Assembly: GCA_036399695.1 (NCBI GenBank)
Contig: DASWMP010000165.1
Coordinates: 1-41,332, forward strand
Direction of reading: 5' to 3'
Source: DASVEE01 sp036399695
GTDB taxonomy: Bacteria > Acidobacteriota > Thermoanaerobaculia > Gp7-AA8
Length of the DNA: 41,332 nt
Shown piece after piece: positions 23,910 to 33,445 of this stretch. Each line of letters begins with the position of its first letter. Position 1 is the stretch's first letter. The notes under the pieces are model-generated. The model searched no databases. It had not been told where the DNA came from and saw only the letters and a list, made by a program, of their open reading frames with translations. The translations under genes were made by a program, and so were the position numbers.

Positions 23910-24667
23910 CGGGCGACCTCTTCGGCCTCCTGCTCAATCCAGTCGTATCCCTTCTGTTCGAGCTCTTCGGCCAGCTCCTTGCCGCCCGATTTGACGATGC
24001 GCCCGCCGGCCAGCACGTGCACGTAATCGGGCACGAGGTAGCGGAGCAGCCGCTGGTAGTGCGTGATGACGAGCACCGCGTGCTTCTCGCTCCGGAGCGT
24101 GTTCACGCCCTCGGCGACGATGCGCAGCGCGTCGATGTCGAGGCCGGAATCGGTCTCGTCCAGGATGGCCAGCTTCGGATCCAGGACCGCCATCTGGAAG
24201 ATCTCGTTCCGCTTCTTCTCGCCGCCGGAGAAGCCTTCATTCACCGCGCGGTTCATGAACGACTCGTCCAGCTCGACGACCTTCATCTTCTCGCGCGCGA
24301 GCTGCAGGAACTCCATCGCGTCCAGCTCTTCCTCTCCATGGTGCTTCCGCTTCGCGTTCAGCGCCGCCTTGAGGAAGTAGATGTTGTTCACGCCCGGGAT
24401 CTCGACCGGGTACTGCATGGCCAGGAAGATCCCTTCGCGGGCCCGCTCTTCGGTCGGGATCTCGAACAGATCTTTCCCTTCGAAGGTCACGGAGCCGCTG
24501 AGAACGTGGTAGCCGGGGCGGCCGGCCAGGACGCTGGCGAGCGTCGATTTACCGGAGCCGTTCGGCCCCATGATCGCGTGGACTTCGCCCGCCTCGATCG
24601 AGAGGTTCAGCCCCTTGAGGATTTCCTTGCCGTCGATTCCGGCGCGCAGTTCTTTGATTTCTAGCAT
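23906..24667 (-). CDS. sufC: SufC, ABC-type ATPase of SufBCD
   Basis: 253 residues. Walker A is GPNGSGKST (34-42), the signature is FSGGEKKRNEI and Walker B LAILDETDSGLD; all are SufC-specific forms. ATP-driven dimerisation opens the SufB-SufD scaffold. Unlike the other junctions it lies 143 nt after sufB, because an inverted repeat fills the gap. Confidence 0.95.
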   Translation of the reverse strand: MLEIKELRAGIDGKEILKGLNLSIEAGEVHAIMGPNGSGKSTLASVLAGRPGYHVLSGSVTFEGKDLFEIPTEERAREGIFLAMQYPVEIPGVNNIYFLKAALNAKRKHHGEEELDAMEFLQLAREKMKVVELDESFMNRAVNEGFSGGEKKRNEIFQMAVLDPKLAILDETDSGLDIDALRIVAEGVNTLRSEKHAVLVITHYQRLLRYLVPDYVHVLAGGRIVKSGGKELAEELEQKGYDWIEQEAEEVAR

Positions 24668-24679
24668 TTGCCTTTAACT

Positions 24680-24795
24680 CTGAGCGAAGCGAAGAGTCAA
24701 TGGAGCCTCAGCTAAGCCGTAGACTCCTGCCACTTCGTTTCGCGTATTCATGTTCGTTTACAGCTGTGGCTCCATTGATCCTTCGCTTTCGCTCA
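24680..24795. repeat. inverted repeat CTGAGCGAAGCGAAG between sufB and sufC
   Basis: Left arm 24680-24706 and right arm 24769-24795 are near-perfect reverse complements (CTGAGCGAAGCGAAG...ATGGAGC). A second, inner CAGCT/AGCTG dyad is present. It is a different family from the heptamer hairpins. It could tune sufB against sufC by processing or partial termination. Confidence 0.82.
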
Positions 24796-24810
24796 GGATT
24801 ACCCCCACCA

Positions 24811-26249
<1,439 letters not shown>

Positions 26250-26253
<4 letters not shown>

Positions 26254-26723
26254 GAGATGGATGACTCCGCGCCGAAAAGGCGCTGTTTGTCGATGACGTT
26301 GATCGGCATGCCGCCGCGCACGAGGTCGCCGAGGGTGACCTGGTCGAAAGCCCCCTTGATGGCCCGGTTGATCCCGGAGAGAAAGCGCCGCGACGGGCAG
26401 GCGATGCGGATCGCGCAGACCGCGTTCCCCGTGTCGTCCACCGTCTCGCACTCCACGAGATCCCACGGACCTTCGAGCGCTTCGATGAGCTGCCCGAGCG
26501 TGACGAGCTCGGCATCCCCCTCGAACGAATACCCGCCCCCAACCCCCCGATGCGAATGCACCAGGCCGCTGTGATGCAGGATCTTCAGCACCTTCGTCAC
26601 CGCCGGGACCGGCAGGTGATAGAACCCGGCAATCTCCCGCGCGGCCACCACTTCCCCACTTTTGCGGGCCAGGTAGACGGCGGCAAGGAGGCCGTAATCA
26701 GTGAGTTTGGAGATCTTGAGCAT
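26250..26723 (-). CDS. Rrf2-family regulator of the suf operon
   Basis: 157 residues. The Rrf2 winged helix is seen as LKISKLTDYGLLAAVYLA, AREIAGFYHLPVPAVTKVLK and GLVHSHRGVGGGYSF. Three cysteines in the effector region (C-x10-C-x5-C, CETV...AVCAIRIACPS) could hold an Fe-S cluster; IscR has C-x5-C-x5-C, so the spacing differs. As first gene of the operon it probably senses cluster supply and represses its own promoter, which carries a dyad. SufR-like in position, but only family level is certain. Confidence 0.87.
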
Positions 26724-26749
26724 GCAGGTTCCGGGTCAGCGGGAGCAAA

Positions 26750-26778
26750 ACAGTACCAAATCGGTACGGCATTGACAA
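26750..26778 (-). promoter_or_regulatory. suf operon promoter with overlapping operator dyad
   Basis: On the minus strand: -35 TTGTCA (26778-26773), a 17-nt spacer, -10 TACTGT (26755-26750). The dyad GTACCAAATCGGTAC at 26753-26767 has perfect 5-bp arms and covers the spacer and part of the -10. Transcription would begin about 20 nt before the regulator ATG at 26723. The rest of the gap (26779-26928) shows nothing further. Confidence 0.6.
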
Positions 26779-26928
26779 CCGATGGGAAGGGGCGGTTGTT
26801 CCGGGAGGTGGCAGCCCGCTTCGGCGGGGCGCCCGCGGTGTAGCCCGGACGAAGCCCGGGGAAACGAGCCCCCCAGCATGAGAGCCGGCGACCAAAGCCG
26901 AAGCGCATCGGTTCCGCGTTACGGCGAT

Positions 26929-27564
26929 CTACGCGTAGCAGTCCGCGAACCACGAGCGCTGCAACGGAATGAAGGAATTCACCGCACCGGCGAGGCGCGC
27001 GCCGCTCTGGCATGACGCCGCATACACCTTCTTCTTGAGGTCTCGCACCGCTTGCACAGCCGGTGTGTAGTCGCCGTCCGCTGTCAACAGATACGCCGCA
27101 TCGTATCGATTGGAGATTGCGAACTGCACGAAGTCGATCGCGAGCGACACGTCGACTGCTTTTTCAACGAAGACGACTGAGTCCGCATGCCGTGCGGCAA
27201 TGCCGCTGAGTTCCGCAACTATCTCAGGGTCGAGCTTATGCTTCACCTTCTCGAGATAAACACGGAGCTCGGTCGCCGCTTCGTTCGAGGCGGGGCGTGC
27301 CTCGATTCGGCCAAGTCGAACCGAGATTCGCGTATCAGTGGCGGTGAGGCCAGCCAGAAAGCTTCTTTGCTGCGCGTACAATGTGGCGTTGTGCTTCTGG
27401 TTTACCTGGCCAATGTAGTAGCGCGTTTCCACCCACAGGCGCGGACCGATGAGTTTCTCTGAAATCTTCCGGTAATCTAAGCGGCCTCGATCATCCACTC
27501 CTGCTTTGCAGAGGCCGTGATACCAGTTACTACCGTCGATGAAGACTACCGCTCTGTCTGGCAC
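26929..27564 (-). CDS. NYN-domain (PIN-like, LabA/DUF88) protein
   Basis: 211 residues from GTG 27564. The fold begins with AVVFIDGSNWYHGL, in which the Asp starts a PIN-type metal site. The other acidic residues are in SVVFVEKAVDVSLAIDFV and YLLTADGDYTPAVQAV. NYN proteins are usually RNA endonucleases. Here the gene stands alone, in a stretch that by eye is less GC-rich than its neighbours. A longer start (TTG 27600) would fall inside an intrinsic terminator, so GTG is preferred. It may be horizontally acquired. Confidence 0.82.
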   Translation of the reverse strand: MPDRAVVFIDGSNWYHGLCKAGVDDRGRLDYRKISEKLIGPRLWVETRYYIGQVNQKHNATLYAQQRSFLAGLTATDTRISVRLGRIEARPASNEAATELRVYLEKVKHKLDPEIVAELSGIAARHADSVVFVEKAVDVSLAIDFVQFAISNRYDAAYLLTADGDYTPAVQAVRDLKKKVYAASCQSGARLAGAVNSFIPLQRSWFADCYA

Positions 27565-27576
27565 GCAACTCCGGTC

Positions 27577-27615
27577 AAAAAAAACCCCGGCGTGTGGCAA
27601 TGCCAGACACCGGGG
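27577..27615 (-). terminator. intrinsic terminator in the leader of the NYN gene
   Basis: On the minus strand a stem of about 13 bp (CCCCGGTGTCTGGC with GCCACACGCCGGGG, one mismatch, loop ATT) is followed by eight T. It stands between a promoter-like sequence and the GTG start at 27564. Next to it, GGGGTT (27615-27620) and AACCCC (27629-27634) can pair, overlapping the terminator's C/G run; this is a possible antiterminator. Confidence 0.8.
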
Positions 27616-27655
27616 GGGTTAAGGGACCAACCCCATAGGGGATGGCCTCAGTCAA

Positions 27656-27683
27656 CATATAACTGAAACGCACGTCAGGTCAA
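27656..27683 (-). promoter_or_regulatory. candidate promoter of the NYN gene
   Basis: Minus strand: -35 TTGACC (27683-27678), 16-nt spacer, -10 TATATG (27661-27656). Initiation near 27649 would give a leader of about 85 nt containing the terminator. Confidence 0.5.
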
Positions 27684-28279
27684 TTCCGCGTGGCGCATGA
27701 TGAGCCGATCCTGGCGGTCTCGTGCAAGTGGAAGACGCGCACACCCGGACTCCGCTCAGCGGCTTTCACGGATGAAAGGTCTGAGCCTGCACATCTCCGC
27801 CTCGAAGTGGCTTCGTCCCGCGGTGCGAGGAGTTTGAAAACGCTGCCCATCTAAGAACGACCTCTTACCCGCGCGCTACCGGTTGCCGAACGCCGTGCAG
27901 GCTACTGGCTTCTACCCTGAAAAGTTCGCGGTCCCCACGGGCTCGCGCAGGAGTTGCCCGTTCTGCAACTCGGCGGCGGGATAACCGTTCCCCTCCGCGG
28001 GCGACACACAGGATCGCAACTCCACGTTGCTCGCACGACCAGCATCTATACGAGAGCTCGTCTCGTGACTGGGACGATCTGCTGTCCAGCCTCGTCCGCT
28101 GGAACTACAGCCTCATCAGGTGCCGGCCCTCACACGTTGCTACAAACTTCAGGACGGCCGTTCAAGGCACGATTCGCGGAACCGTGCCTCGAGAGGTCAA
28201 GCGGCAAAAGCGTCGCGTGGAGTATCAGGCGAAGTGGAGCTCGCAGATGAAAGACCGGCGGCGTATTCGGCCTGAGCGG
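27684..28279. other. 596-nt stretch with no recognised gene
   Basis: Nothing recognisable on either strand. A plus-strand frame of about 100 codons without a start (…DWDDLLSSLVRWNYSL…VKRQKRRVEYQAKW…) stays open through 28279 but matches no family known to me. Base composition looks lower in GC than the flanks. It could be a remnant of an inserted element. Confidence 0.4.
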
Positions 28280-29788
28280 TTAGATCTTGAAGGTCATCGT
28301 CGCGCCCGCTGCGCTGATAGCTTGGATGTCGAGCCCAGACGACGTCCCGTCCCACCAATTGCTATTCGGGTTGGTCGCCCCTCCGAACCGGTTGTTCACG
28401 CCAGCTCCAAACAGGTCGGTCGAATCTCCACGATTCGTGCGGTCGTCCTCCAAGTCCGTGCGCCCGTCCGCCTGCACGAGCGAGCACTCGTAGTGGAGCG
28501 CCGCGGTCATTTGCTCGTTCTGATTGTCGCCCGCCTCATCGATGTGCCAAATCGCAAGGCCGGAACCAGGCAACGACTGGTCGCGCCCAACCTTCTGCCG
28601 GTTCTCGATGATGAAGTATTCGGCTGCATTCTTACGGTGGATGAAGAACTGGTTCTTCCCGGCCTCGGCTGTCACGTTCAGGCCTACGGTCAGTCTGGTC
28701 ATCGACTGAGCCCACCCGGCCCGGTACTTCAGGTAGGCATTGACGTGAGTCGGATTCTTCTCGTCGCCACCGGCGCACATGAGACAAAAGTCACCGACTC
28801 CCGCGGATTCGTACCCGTAGTCGTACAAATCCGGGAAGTCACAAATCATATGGCCGTTCTCGTGGCAGAACGTGCCCAGCGAGAGCTCGTCCGTCATGTC
28901 GGTGATCTGGTAGTCGTAGGCCCCCTTTCCGGGAGCGAGTTGGTGAGGTGTCAAGAGGTGGTAAGCATGCGGCCAGAGGCCCTTGGCCCAATTATTTACG
29001 CGGGTGCCCGCGTAAAAGACGTTCGTCGCGTAGATATAACCCTGATCGTCAGCAGTCAGCCCGGTAAAGTCAAAGCCTTGAGCCTTGAAGTAAGCTAATG
29101 CTTCCTTGATCAGTTCCCGAGCCCGGATCGGTTGCGCCACGGTCTCTTTCGTGTAGTACTTTCGCGGGTGCTTCGCGGTGTAGTAGGGCGTGACGACGTT
29201 CTTGTATCGGAGCCGGCCACCCGAGATCTCGAGGAAAAAGTCGTACACCGAGCCGTTGTTACCAAAGCCCGAATATCCCCCAACGTTGCAGAAATCGTGC
29301 ACCTCATCACGGGTAATGGTTCCCGGAACGTCGGGGAACTGGATCAGCAGACAAAGGCCGAGGAAGTCGCCGACCGTTTCCCGTTGAGGCGGTGCAGGCG
29401 CGATCCCTATCGGCGCGGCCGCGGAGGCACTCCGCAGTGCCTCCTTGAACTGCCGTCGACGCACCTCCCACCGTGAGGTTCCAAGCGGGAGGCCGGGGCT
29501 CTCCACGGTCTTCGCCTTCGATGCCTCGCGCCTGACGCGAAGACCAGGAGTCAGAGCGAGACTCCGAGGGTTTACCAGCCGCGGACGTCCGCCGGTGGGA
29601 ACCAACTCCTCTCCGTCCGGGCTTAGGTCGGCGTACTGGTAGAAACCGGTAGTCGGGTCTTCGGCCACCGTGAAACCGTTGAGGGTCTCAAAAACGGCGT
29701 GGTGCTGATCCCCCCAGCCTCTGACCCATAGAGCGGTTCCGTCGGGCTGGCTGAACGTGAACTCTTTTCCACTGAATGGTCTCGACAT
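28280..29788 (-). CDS. M6-family (immune inhibitor A-like) metalloprotease
   Basis: 502 residues from ATG 29788, with AGGGGA upstream. The zinc motif HENGH (309-313, HExxH) lies in GTFCHENGHMICDFPDLYDYG. Downstream, GVGDFCLMCAGG and the segment NPTHVNAYLKYRAGW match the M6/InhA layout; the C-terminal part (SGLAIWHIDEAG, GLDIQAI) completes it. M6 proteases are normally secreted, but no signal peptide is visible at this start. Longer starts (RRMMSVSIT..) do not add one. Either it acts inside the cell or leaves by another route. It looks less GC-rich than the core genes. Confidence 0.85.
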   Translation of the reverse strand: MSRPFSGKEFTFSQPDGTALWVRGWGDQHHAVFETLNGFTVAEDPTTGFYQYADLSPDGEELVPTGGRPRLVNPRSLALTPGLRVRREASKAKTVESPGLPLGTSRWEVRRRQFKEALRSASAAAPIGIAPAPPQRETVGDFLGLCLLIQFPDVPGTITRDEVHDFCNVGGYSGFGNNGSVYDFFLEISGGRLRYKNVVTPYYTAKHPRKYYTKETVAQPIRARELIKEALAYFKAQGFDFTGLTADDQGYIYATNVFYAGTRVNNWAKGLWPHAYHLLTPHQLAPGKGAYDYQITDMTDELSLGTFCHENGHMICDFPDLYDYGYESAGVGDFCLMCAGGDEKNPTHVNAYLKYRAGWAQSMTRLTVGLNVTAEAGKNQFFIHRKNAAEYFIIENRQKVGRDQSLPGSGLAIWHIDEAGDNQNEQMTAALHYECSLVQADGRTDLEDDRTNRGDSTDLFGAGVNNRFGGATNPNSNWWDGTSSGLDIQAISAAGATMTFKI

Positions 29789-30098
29789 GATCAATCCCCT
29801 GTGCGTGATTGAGACGGACATCATCCGCCGTTTCCCACCCACCCGTCGTGATGACCCGCCCGCTCCCTTGCGCACGAAGGAGATGGTGATGGTTTATTTC
29901 GGGCCCGTTAGAGGTGAGACCTTTGCACTTGGCCCGTACGCGCCAAACTGCTTGTGCAACGCGGGCTTAGCCGAATGCTCAACCATCCACCAAGATCAAA
30001 GTGGGCGCCCCTTGCGCTTCCACCCGGAAGTTCCGTCCAAGTGGAGGATGGACAATCCTGTCCGTCACGCGAGGGCGCACCCACGGGCGTCACGGCCG
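29789..30098. other. gap upstream of the protease
   Basis: No gene. 30040-30073 is a single copy of the GTGGAGGAYGGACAATCCTG family, whose inverted pairs are at 30953/31039 and 34132/34244. The rest holds nothing I can name. Confidence 0.55.
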
Positions 30099-30905
30099 TC
30101 AGCGCGGAGTAATGGTCGTGACCTGCTGGGTGACGTTGTTCGTCACGCTGACGAAGGCCCAGTACCGGTGCGGCTGCGCCAGGGCGAGCGGGTCGGTGAC
30201 CGGCTCGATGGACACGCGGACGCGGGTGGCGCCGGCGGCACCGCCGGCAAAGAGCGCGGTGATCGTCGTCTGAGCGAGCGGGGTGGCGAGGCGGTTGGGG
30301 GGCGGGGGTGGCGGGGGATCGAGGGTGATGACTTCTTCGCGCAGGAGCCGGTCTTCGGCTGCCTCGACGGCGTAGAGCTTCACGCGGAAGCGCGCGCTGC
30401 CGCCGTTGTCGAGGAGCGCGTAGACGCGTAGCGTCTGCCGGTAATCCGCGCCGAAGGGGATGCTGGTCATGTTCACCATCCCGGTGAAGAAGTCGCGCTC
30501 GCGGACCACCGGCACCTCGGCACCCCACGACTCCCCCTGCCGGCTGAGGTCTCGCACGTGCAGCGTGAACGACGTCACCGGCGCCGTCCAGGCCGACACG
30601 AGGAACAGCACGCCCGGAGCCTCGGGCGTCCCGAACGGCGGCACCCGCACGGTGCGGTTCGGCGGCAGCAGGATCGTTTCCAGGCAGGGCAACGGCCCGG
30701 TGCCGGCGATGCAGGGGCGCGGGGAAAGACTGCCGCCGACCGTGGCGCCGTTGACGATCGAAAACTCGGTCGTCCAGAGGGAGCCATTCGCCCCGGGCGC
30801 GTCGGCCACGCTCAAGGGGACGAGCACCCGTTCATACGGCGGCGGCGTCAACGCAACGGCTGTCGTGGCGACGAGCACGCAGAGACCCAGCACGGAGTAG
30901 CGCAT
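30099..30905 (-). CDS. secreted protein of unknown function
   Basis: 268 residues. The signal peptide is MRYSVLGLCVLVATTAVAL. The body has immunoglobulin-like strands (FSIVNGATVGGSLS, SFTLHVRDLSRQG, ARFRVKLYAVE) and a Pro run (DPPPPPPPNR) before a last domain rich in Thr/Val. No catalytic motif and no known family was seen. ATG 30905 is chosen because the signal peptide begins there; the upstream extension has none. Confidence 0.65.
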   Translation of the reverse strand: MRYSVLGLCVLVATTAVALTPPPYERVLVPLSVADAPGANGSLWTTEFSIVNGATVGGSLSPRPCIAGTGPLPCLETILLPPNRTVRVPPFGTPEAPGVLFLVSAWTAPVTSFTLHVRDLSRQGESWGAEVPVVRERDFFTGMVNMTSIPFGADYRQTLRVYALLDNGGSARFRVKLYAVEAAEDRLLREEVITLDPPPPPPPNRLATPLAQTTITALFAGGAAGATRVRVSIEPVTDPLALAQPHRYWAFVSVTNNVTQQVTTITPR

Positions 30906-30952
30906 AGTCAATAGTACGGCGGCCACGCGACAGACGTCGCGAGCGGCCTCGA

Positions 30953-31072
30953 AGTGGAGGACGGACAATCCTGTCCGTCACGCGAGGACGTACCCGCGTA
31001 ACGCGCGTTCAGCGACGAGCAGGGCGTACGCGTCGTTTCTCGCGTGACGGACAGGATTGTCCGTCCTCCACT
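30953..31072. repeat. REPIN-like inverted repeat, GGACGGACAATCCTG family
   Basis: Left arm AGTGGAGGACGGACAATCCT.. (30953-30986) and right arm (31039-31072) are reverse complements over 34 nt. Each arm also holds its own small dyad (GGACGGACAATCCTGTCCGTC). A second pair of the same family is at 34132-34278. Confidence 0.87.
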
Positions 31073-31082
31073 CGGCTTCGGG

Positions 31083-31385
31083 TCATTCGGATTCGGCCCG
31101 GAGTGTCGCGAATTCGTTTTTGACTGATCCGAGCTCGGTCCGGAGTGTCGCGAAATCGGACTGGAGCGATCCGGATCCCGTCTGCACTTTCGCGCATTCG
31201 GTCTGAAGTGATCCGAAATCGGTTTGGAGTGTTCGGAAATCAGTTTGGAGTGATCGAGTCTCGTCTGGAGGACACTGGCAATCAGTTTTGAGTATTCGAG
31301 TCTCGTCCGGAGGACACTGGCAATCGGTTTTGAGTGTTCGGGTCTCGTCTGGAGGACACCGGGGACACTCAAAAACGATTTCGGA
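31083..31385 (-). pseudogene. heptad-repeat coiled-coil coding remnant
   Basis: A 21-nt tandem repeat array covers about 31088-31460 (about 17 divergent copies, consensus near TTTGGAGTGATCCGAAATCGG). In one minus-strand frame it reads as a coiled coil with seven-residue period: SLQTDF, GSLQTE, ATLRTELGSVKNEFATLRAE, ending at TGA 31083-31085. No start codon is seen and a TGA lies at 31386-31388; farther upstream the repeats carry on with frame changes and an inverted block (31366-31410). It is probably the decayed or repeat-expanded tail of a gene. Confidence 0.45.
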
Positions 31386-31552
31386 TCACTCAAAAACGAT
31401 TTCAGTCTCGTCTGGAGGACACCGCGGATGCTCTGGAGTGTCCGAGTCTCGCCTGGAGGACACTTTCGGTGTCCGATTTCGTCGCCACGAGAGGACAGGA
31501 CGGGCGTTGAAGCCTCGCTGCCGCCGATCGGTTAACCTGTGCCTTCCCGATC

Positions 31553-33127
31553 ATGCGCATCCTCGGCCTTGTAGCGCTCGTGCTCCTTCCCGCTTTTCCT
31601 CTCCTTGCGGCGACGCCGTATTCGATCGGCACGCCGGTCCTGGTCGACGTCTGGGTCGATCCGGCGAGCGGTCATGACGCGAACGGCGGTACGGGGCCGG
31701 GTGATGCGCTGCGCACGCTGGCGGAGGCGTGGAACCGGATTCCGCGGGAGACGTTGCTCGCCGCTCACGGCTATCGCATTCAGCTCGCCGCCGGCACGTA
31801 CACGCGCGAGGCGATTCCGCACTATCTCGAGTCGCGCTGGGGGACGGCCGAGCACCCGATCATCATCCAGTCCGCCGGCGCGCCGCGAAGCGCGCGGCTG
31901 GTCGGGGACCTGAACGTCTTCGATACGCGCTACCTCTATCTCATCGGGCTGGACATGCAGCCGGAGCCGGCGGGGGATGTCTTCCATTGCGAGCGTTGCG
32001 ATCACCTGCTGGTCCGCGACTGCAATCTCGCGGGAGGCGCGGCGCGTCAGGCGCACGAGACGTTCAAGGCCAATCAGTCCTCCCACGTCTACATCGAAGA
32101 CTCGACGATCTCCGGTGCCGATGACAACGCGGTCGATTTCGTGGGCGTGCAGTACGGGCACGTGATCAACAGCGTGATCTCGAACGCGCAGGACTGGTGC
32201 ATCTATGCGAAAGGCGGCAGCGCGTACTTGCGCGTCGAGGGAAACGAGATCTTCGACTGCGGGACGGGCGGCTTCACGGCCGGCCAGGGCGCCGGCTTTC
32301 AGTTCATGGTCTCGCCGTGGCTGCATTACGAGGCGTACGACATCAAGGTCGTGAACAACGTCATCCACGACACGGAGGGAGCAGGCCTCGGCGTCAACGG
32401 CGGCTACAACATCCTGCTCGCGCACAACACGCTGTATCGCGTCGGCGAGCGCTCGCACATGGTGGAGGTCGTGTTCGGCGGACGAAGCTGCGATGGCGCT
32501 GCCGGTGATCCGGGGCGCTCGCAATGCGCCGAATACCTCGCCGCCGGCGGTTGGGGTACGACCGCCATCGACGACGGCAACAACTATGTCCGGATCCCGA
32601 ATCGCAACGTGTCGATCTACAACAACGTGCTGTACAACCCTCGGGGATACGTGGCGCCACAGATCTTCTCGATTGCCGGTCCGTGGACGGACGCATCGAC
32701 ACAGAACGGCTCGAACGTCCCGGCGCGGACCGACGACGGGCTGCAGATACGAGGAAACGTGATCTTCAGCGACGGGGCGTCGCTGGGCATCGGGGACGGC
32801 TCTGGCTGCGCGGCCGCTCACCCGACGTGTAACGCAACGCAGTTGCTGGCCGACAATGCCGTCAACGCCTTCGAGCCGCAGCTCGTCAACCCTGCCGCGG
32901 GCGATTTTCGGCCGATGGCGCGCGGGAACGTGGCGACGGCGCGGACGTTCGCGATCCCGCCGTTCACCTGGGCCGACGCGCCTGTGCGGCCGGCCCCGCC
33001 CGCGGGCACCGTTTCGAATGACGTACGGTCGGATCGCGCCGGGCGGTCACGCGGCACACCTTCGACAGCCGGTGCGTACGTGGAAGGGCAGTCCGGTTCA
33101 CCACGTCGCCGCGCCGTGCGTCCGTGA
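31553..33127 (+). CDS. secreted right-handed beta-helix protein
   Basis: 524 residues. Signal peptide MRILGLVALVLLPAFPLLAA, then VWVDPASGHDANGGTGPGDA, a start typical of pectate-lyase-like parallel beta-helices. Repeated rungs (HLLVRDCNLAG, HVYIEDSTISGADDNAV, GHVINSVISNAQDW, YDIKVVNNVIHDTEGAG, YNILLAHNTLYR, NVSIYNNVLYN) follow. Such proteins act outside the cell on polysaccharides or as adhesins; no lyase or hydrolase residues could be singled out. Cys pairs (HCERCD) may be disulfides. Terminated by a GTGCGGTGGC hairpin. Confidence 0.8.
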   Translation: MRILGLVALVLLPAFPLLAATPYSIGTPVLVDVWVDPASGHDANGGTGPGDALRTLAEAWNRIPRETLLAAHGYRIQLAAGTYTREAIPHYLESRWGTAEHPIIIQSAGAPRSARLVGDLNVFDTRYLYLIGLDMQPEPAGDVFHCERCDHLLVRDCNLAGGAARQAHETFKANQSSHVYIEDSTISGADDNAVDFVGVQYGHVINSVISNAQDWCIYAKGGSAYLRVEGNEIFDCGTGGFTAGQGAGFQFMVSPWLHYEAYDIKVVNNVIHDTEGAGLGVNGGYNILLAHNTLYRVGERSHMVEVVFGGRSCDGAAGDPGRSQCAEYLAAGGWGTTAIDDGNNYVRIPNRNVSIYNNVLYNPRGYVAPQIFSIAGPWTDASTQNGSNVPARTDDGLQIRGNVIFSDGASLGIGDGSGCAAAHPTCNATQLLADNAVNAFEPQLVNPAAGDFRPMARGNVATARTFAIPPFTWADAPVRPAPPAGTVSNDVRSDRAGRSRGTPSTAGAYVEGQSGSPRRRAVRP

Positions 33128-33146
33128 GGCGAGAGCCGATCGTTGG

Positions 33147-33171
33147 GTGCGGTGGCGCATAGCCACCGCAC
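33147..33171. terminator. hairpin GTGCGGTGGC-GCATA-GCCACCGCAC
   Basis: A perfect 10-bp stem with a 5-nt loop, 20 nt after the beta-helix gene and 19 nt after the end of the convergent 58-residue gene. No U-tract. The outer GTGCGG repeats are shared with 2441-2570 and 41261-41332. Confidence 0.7.
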
Positions 33172-33189
33172 TCGGAGATTGAGTCGCGG

Positions 33190-33366
33190 TCAGCCGCGGG
33201 GAGCTTTGTCGGAGCCGTTGCGGCGCCCGTCGCCTGGACGATCGCCGGAGACGGAGCGTTCCTTCAACTCGTCACGGCTCTGGGCCTTGCGATTGTCGCG
33301 GTCGTCGGTCGGTTTGTCCTTCGGCGACTGAGAGGGGCCACCGGTGTTGTTACGGTCTTTTGCCAT
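33190..33366 (-). CDS. small charged disordered protein
   Basis: 58 residues, about half of them charged and with no hydrophobic core (NTGGPSQSPKDKPTDDRDNR...). A perfect Shine-Dalgarno AGGAGG is at 33371-33376, 4 nt from the ATG, and argues that it is translated. Divergent from the lipoprotein gene. Function unknown. Confidence 0.55.
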   Translation of the reverse strand: MAKDRNNTGGPSQSPKDKPTDDRDNRKAQSRDELKERSVSGDRPGDGRRNGSDKAPRG

Positions 33367-33445
33367 GTTTCCTCCTGCCTGCAATTACTCGCAATAACCA
33401 CGCCGAATGGCTCGGTCCTTGCGATAAAAGACAGAGAGGCCCCTT

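Noticed and set aside
27564..27600. TTG start at 27600 for the NYN protein
   Set aside because: It would lie in the loop of a strong terminator hairpin and add a poly-Phe stretch from the T-run; GTG 27564 precedes the conserved core.
27684..28279. Gene or tRNA in the gap upstream of the NYN gene
   Set aside because: No start codon with RBS, no tRNA-like T-loop or cloverleaf, and no recognisable protein motif.
31088..31460. CRISPR array
   Set aside because: The units are contiguous 21-mers without unique spacers, and no cas gene is seen.
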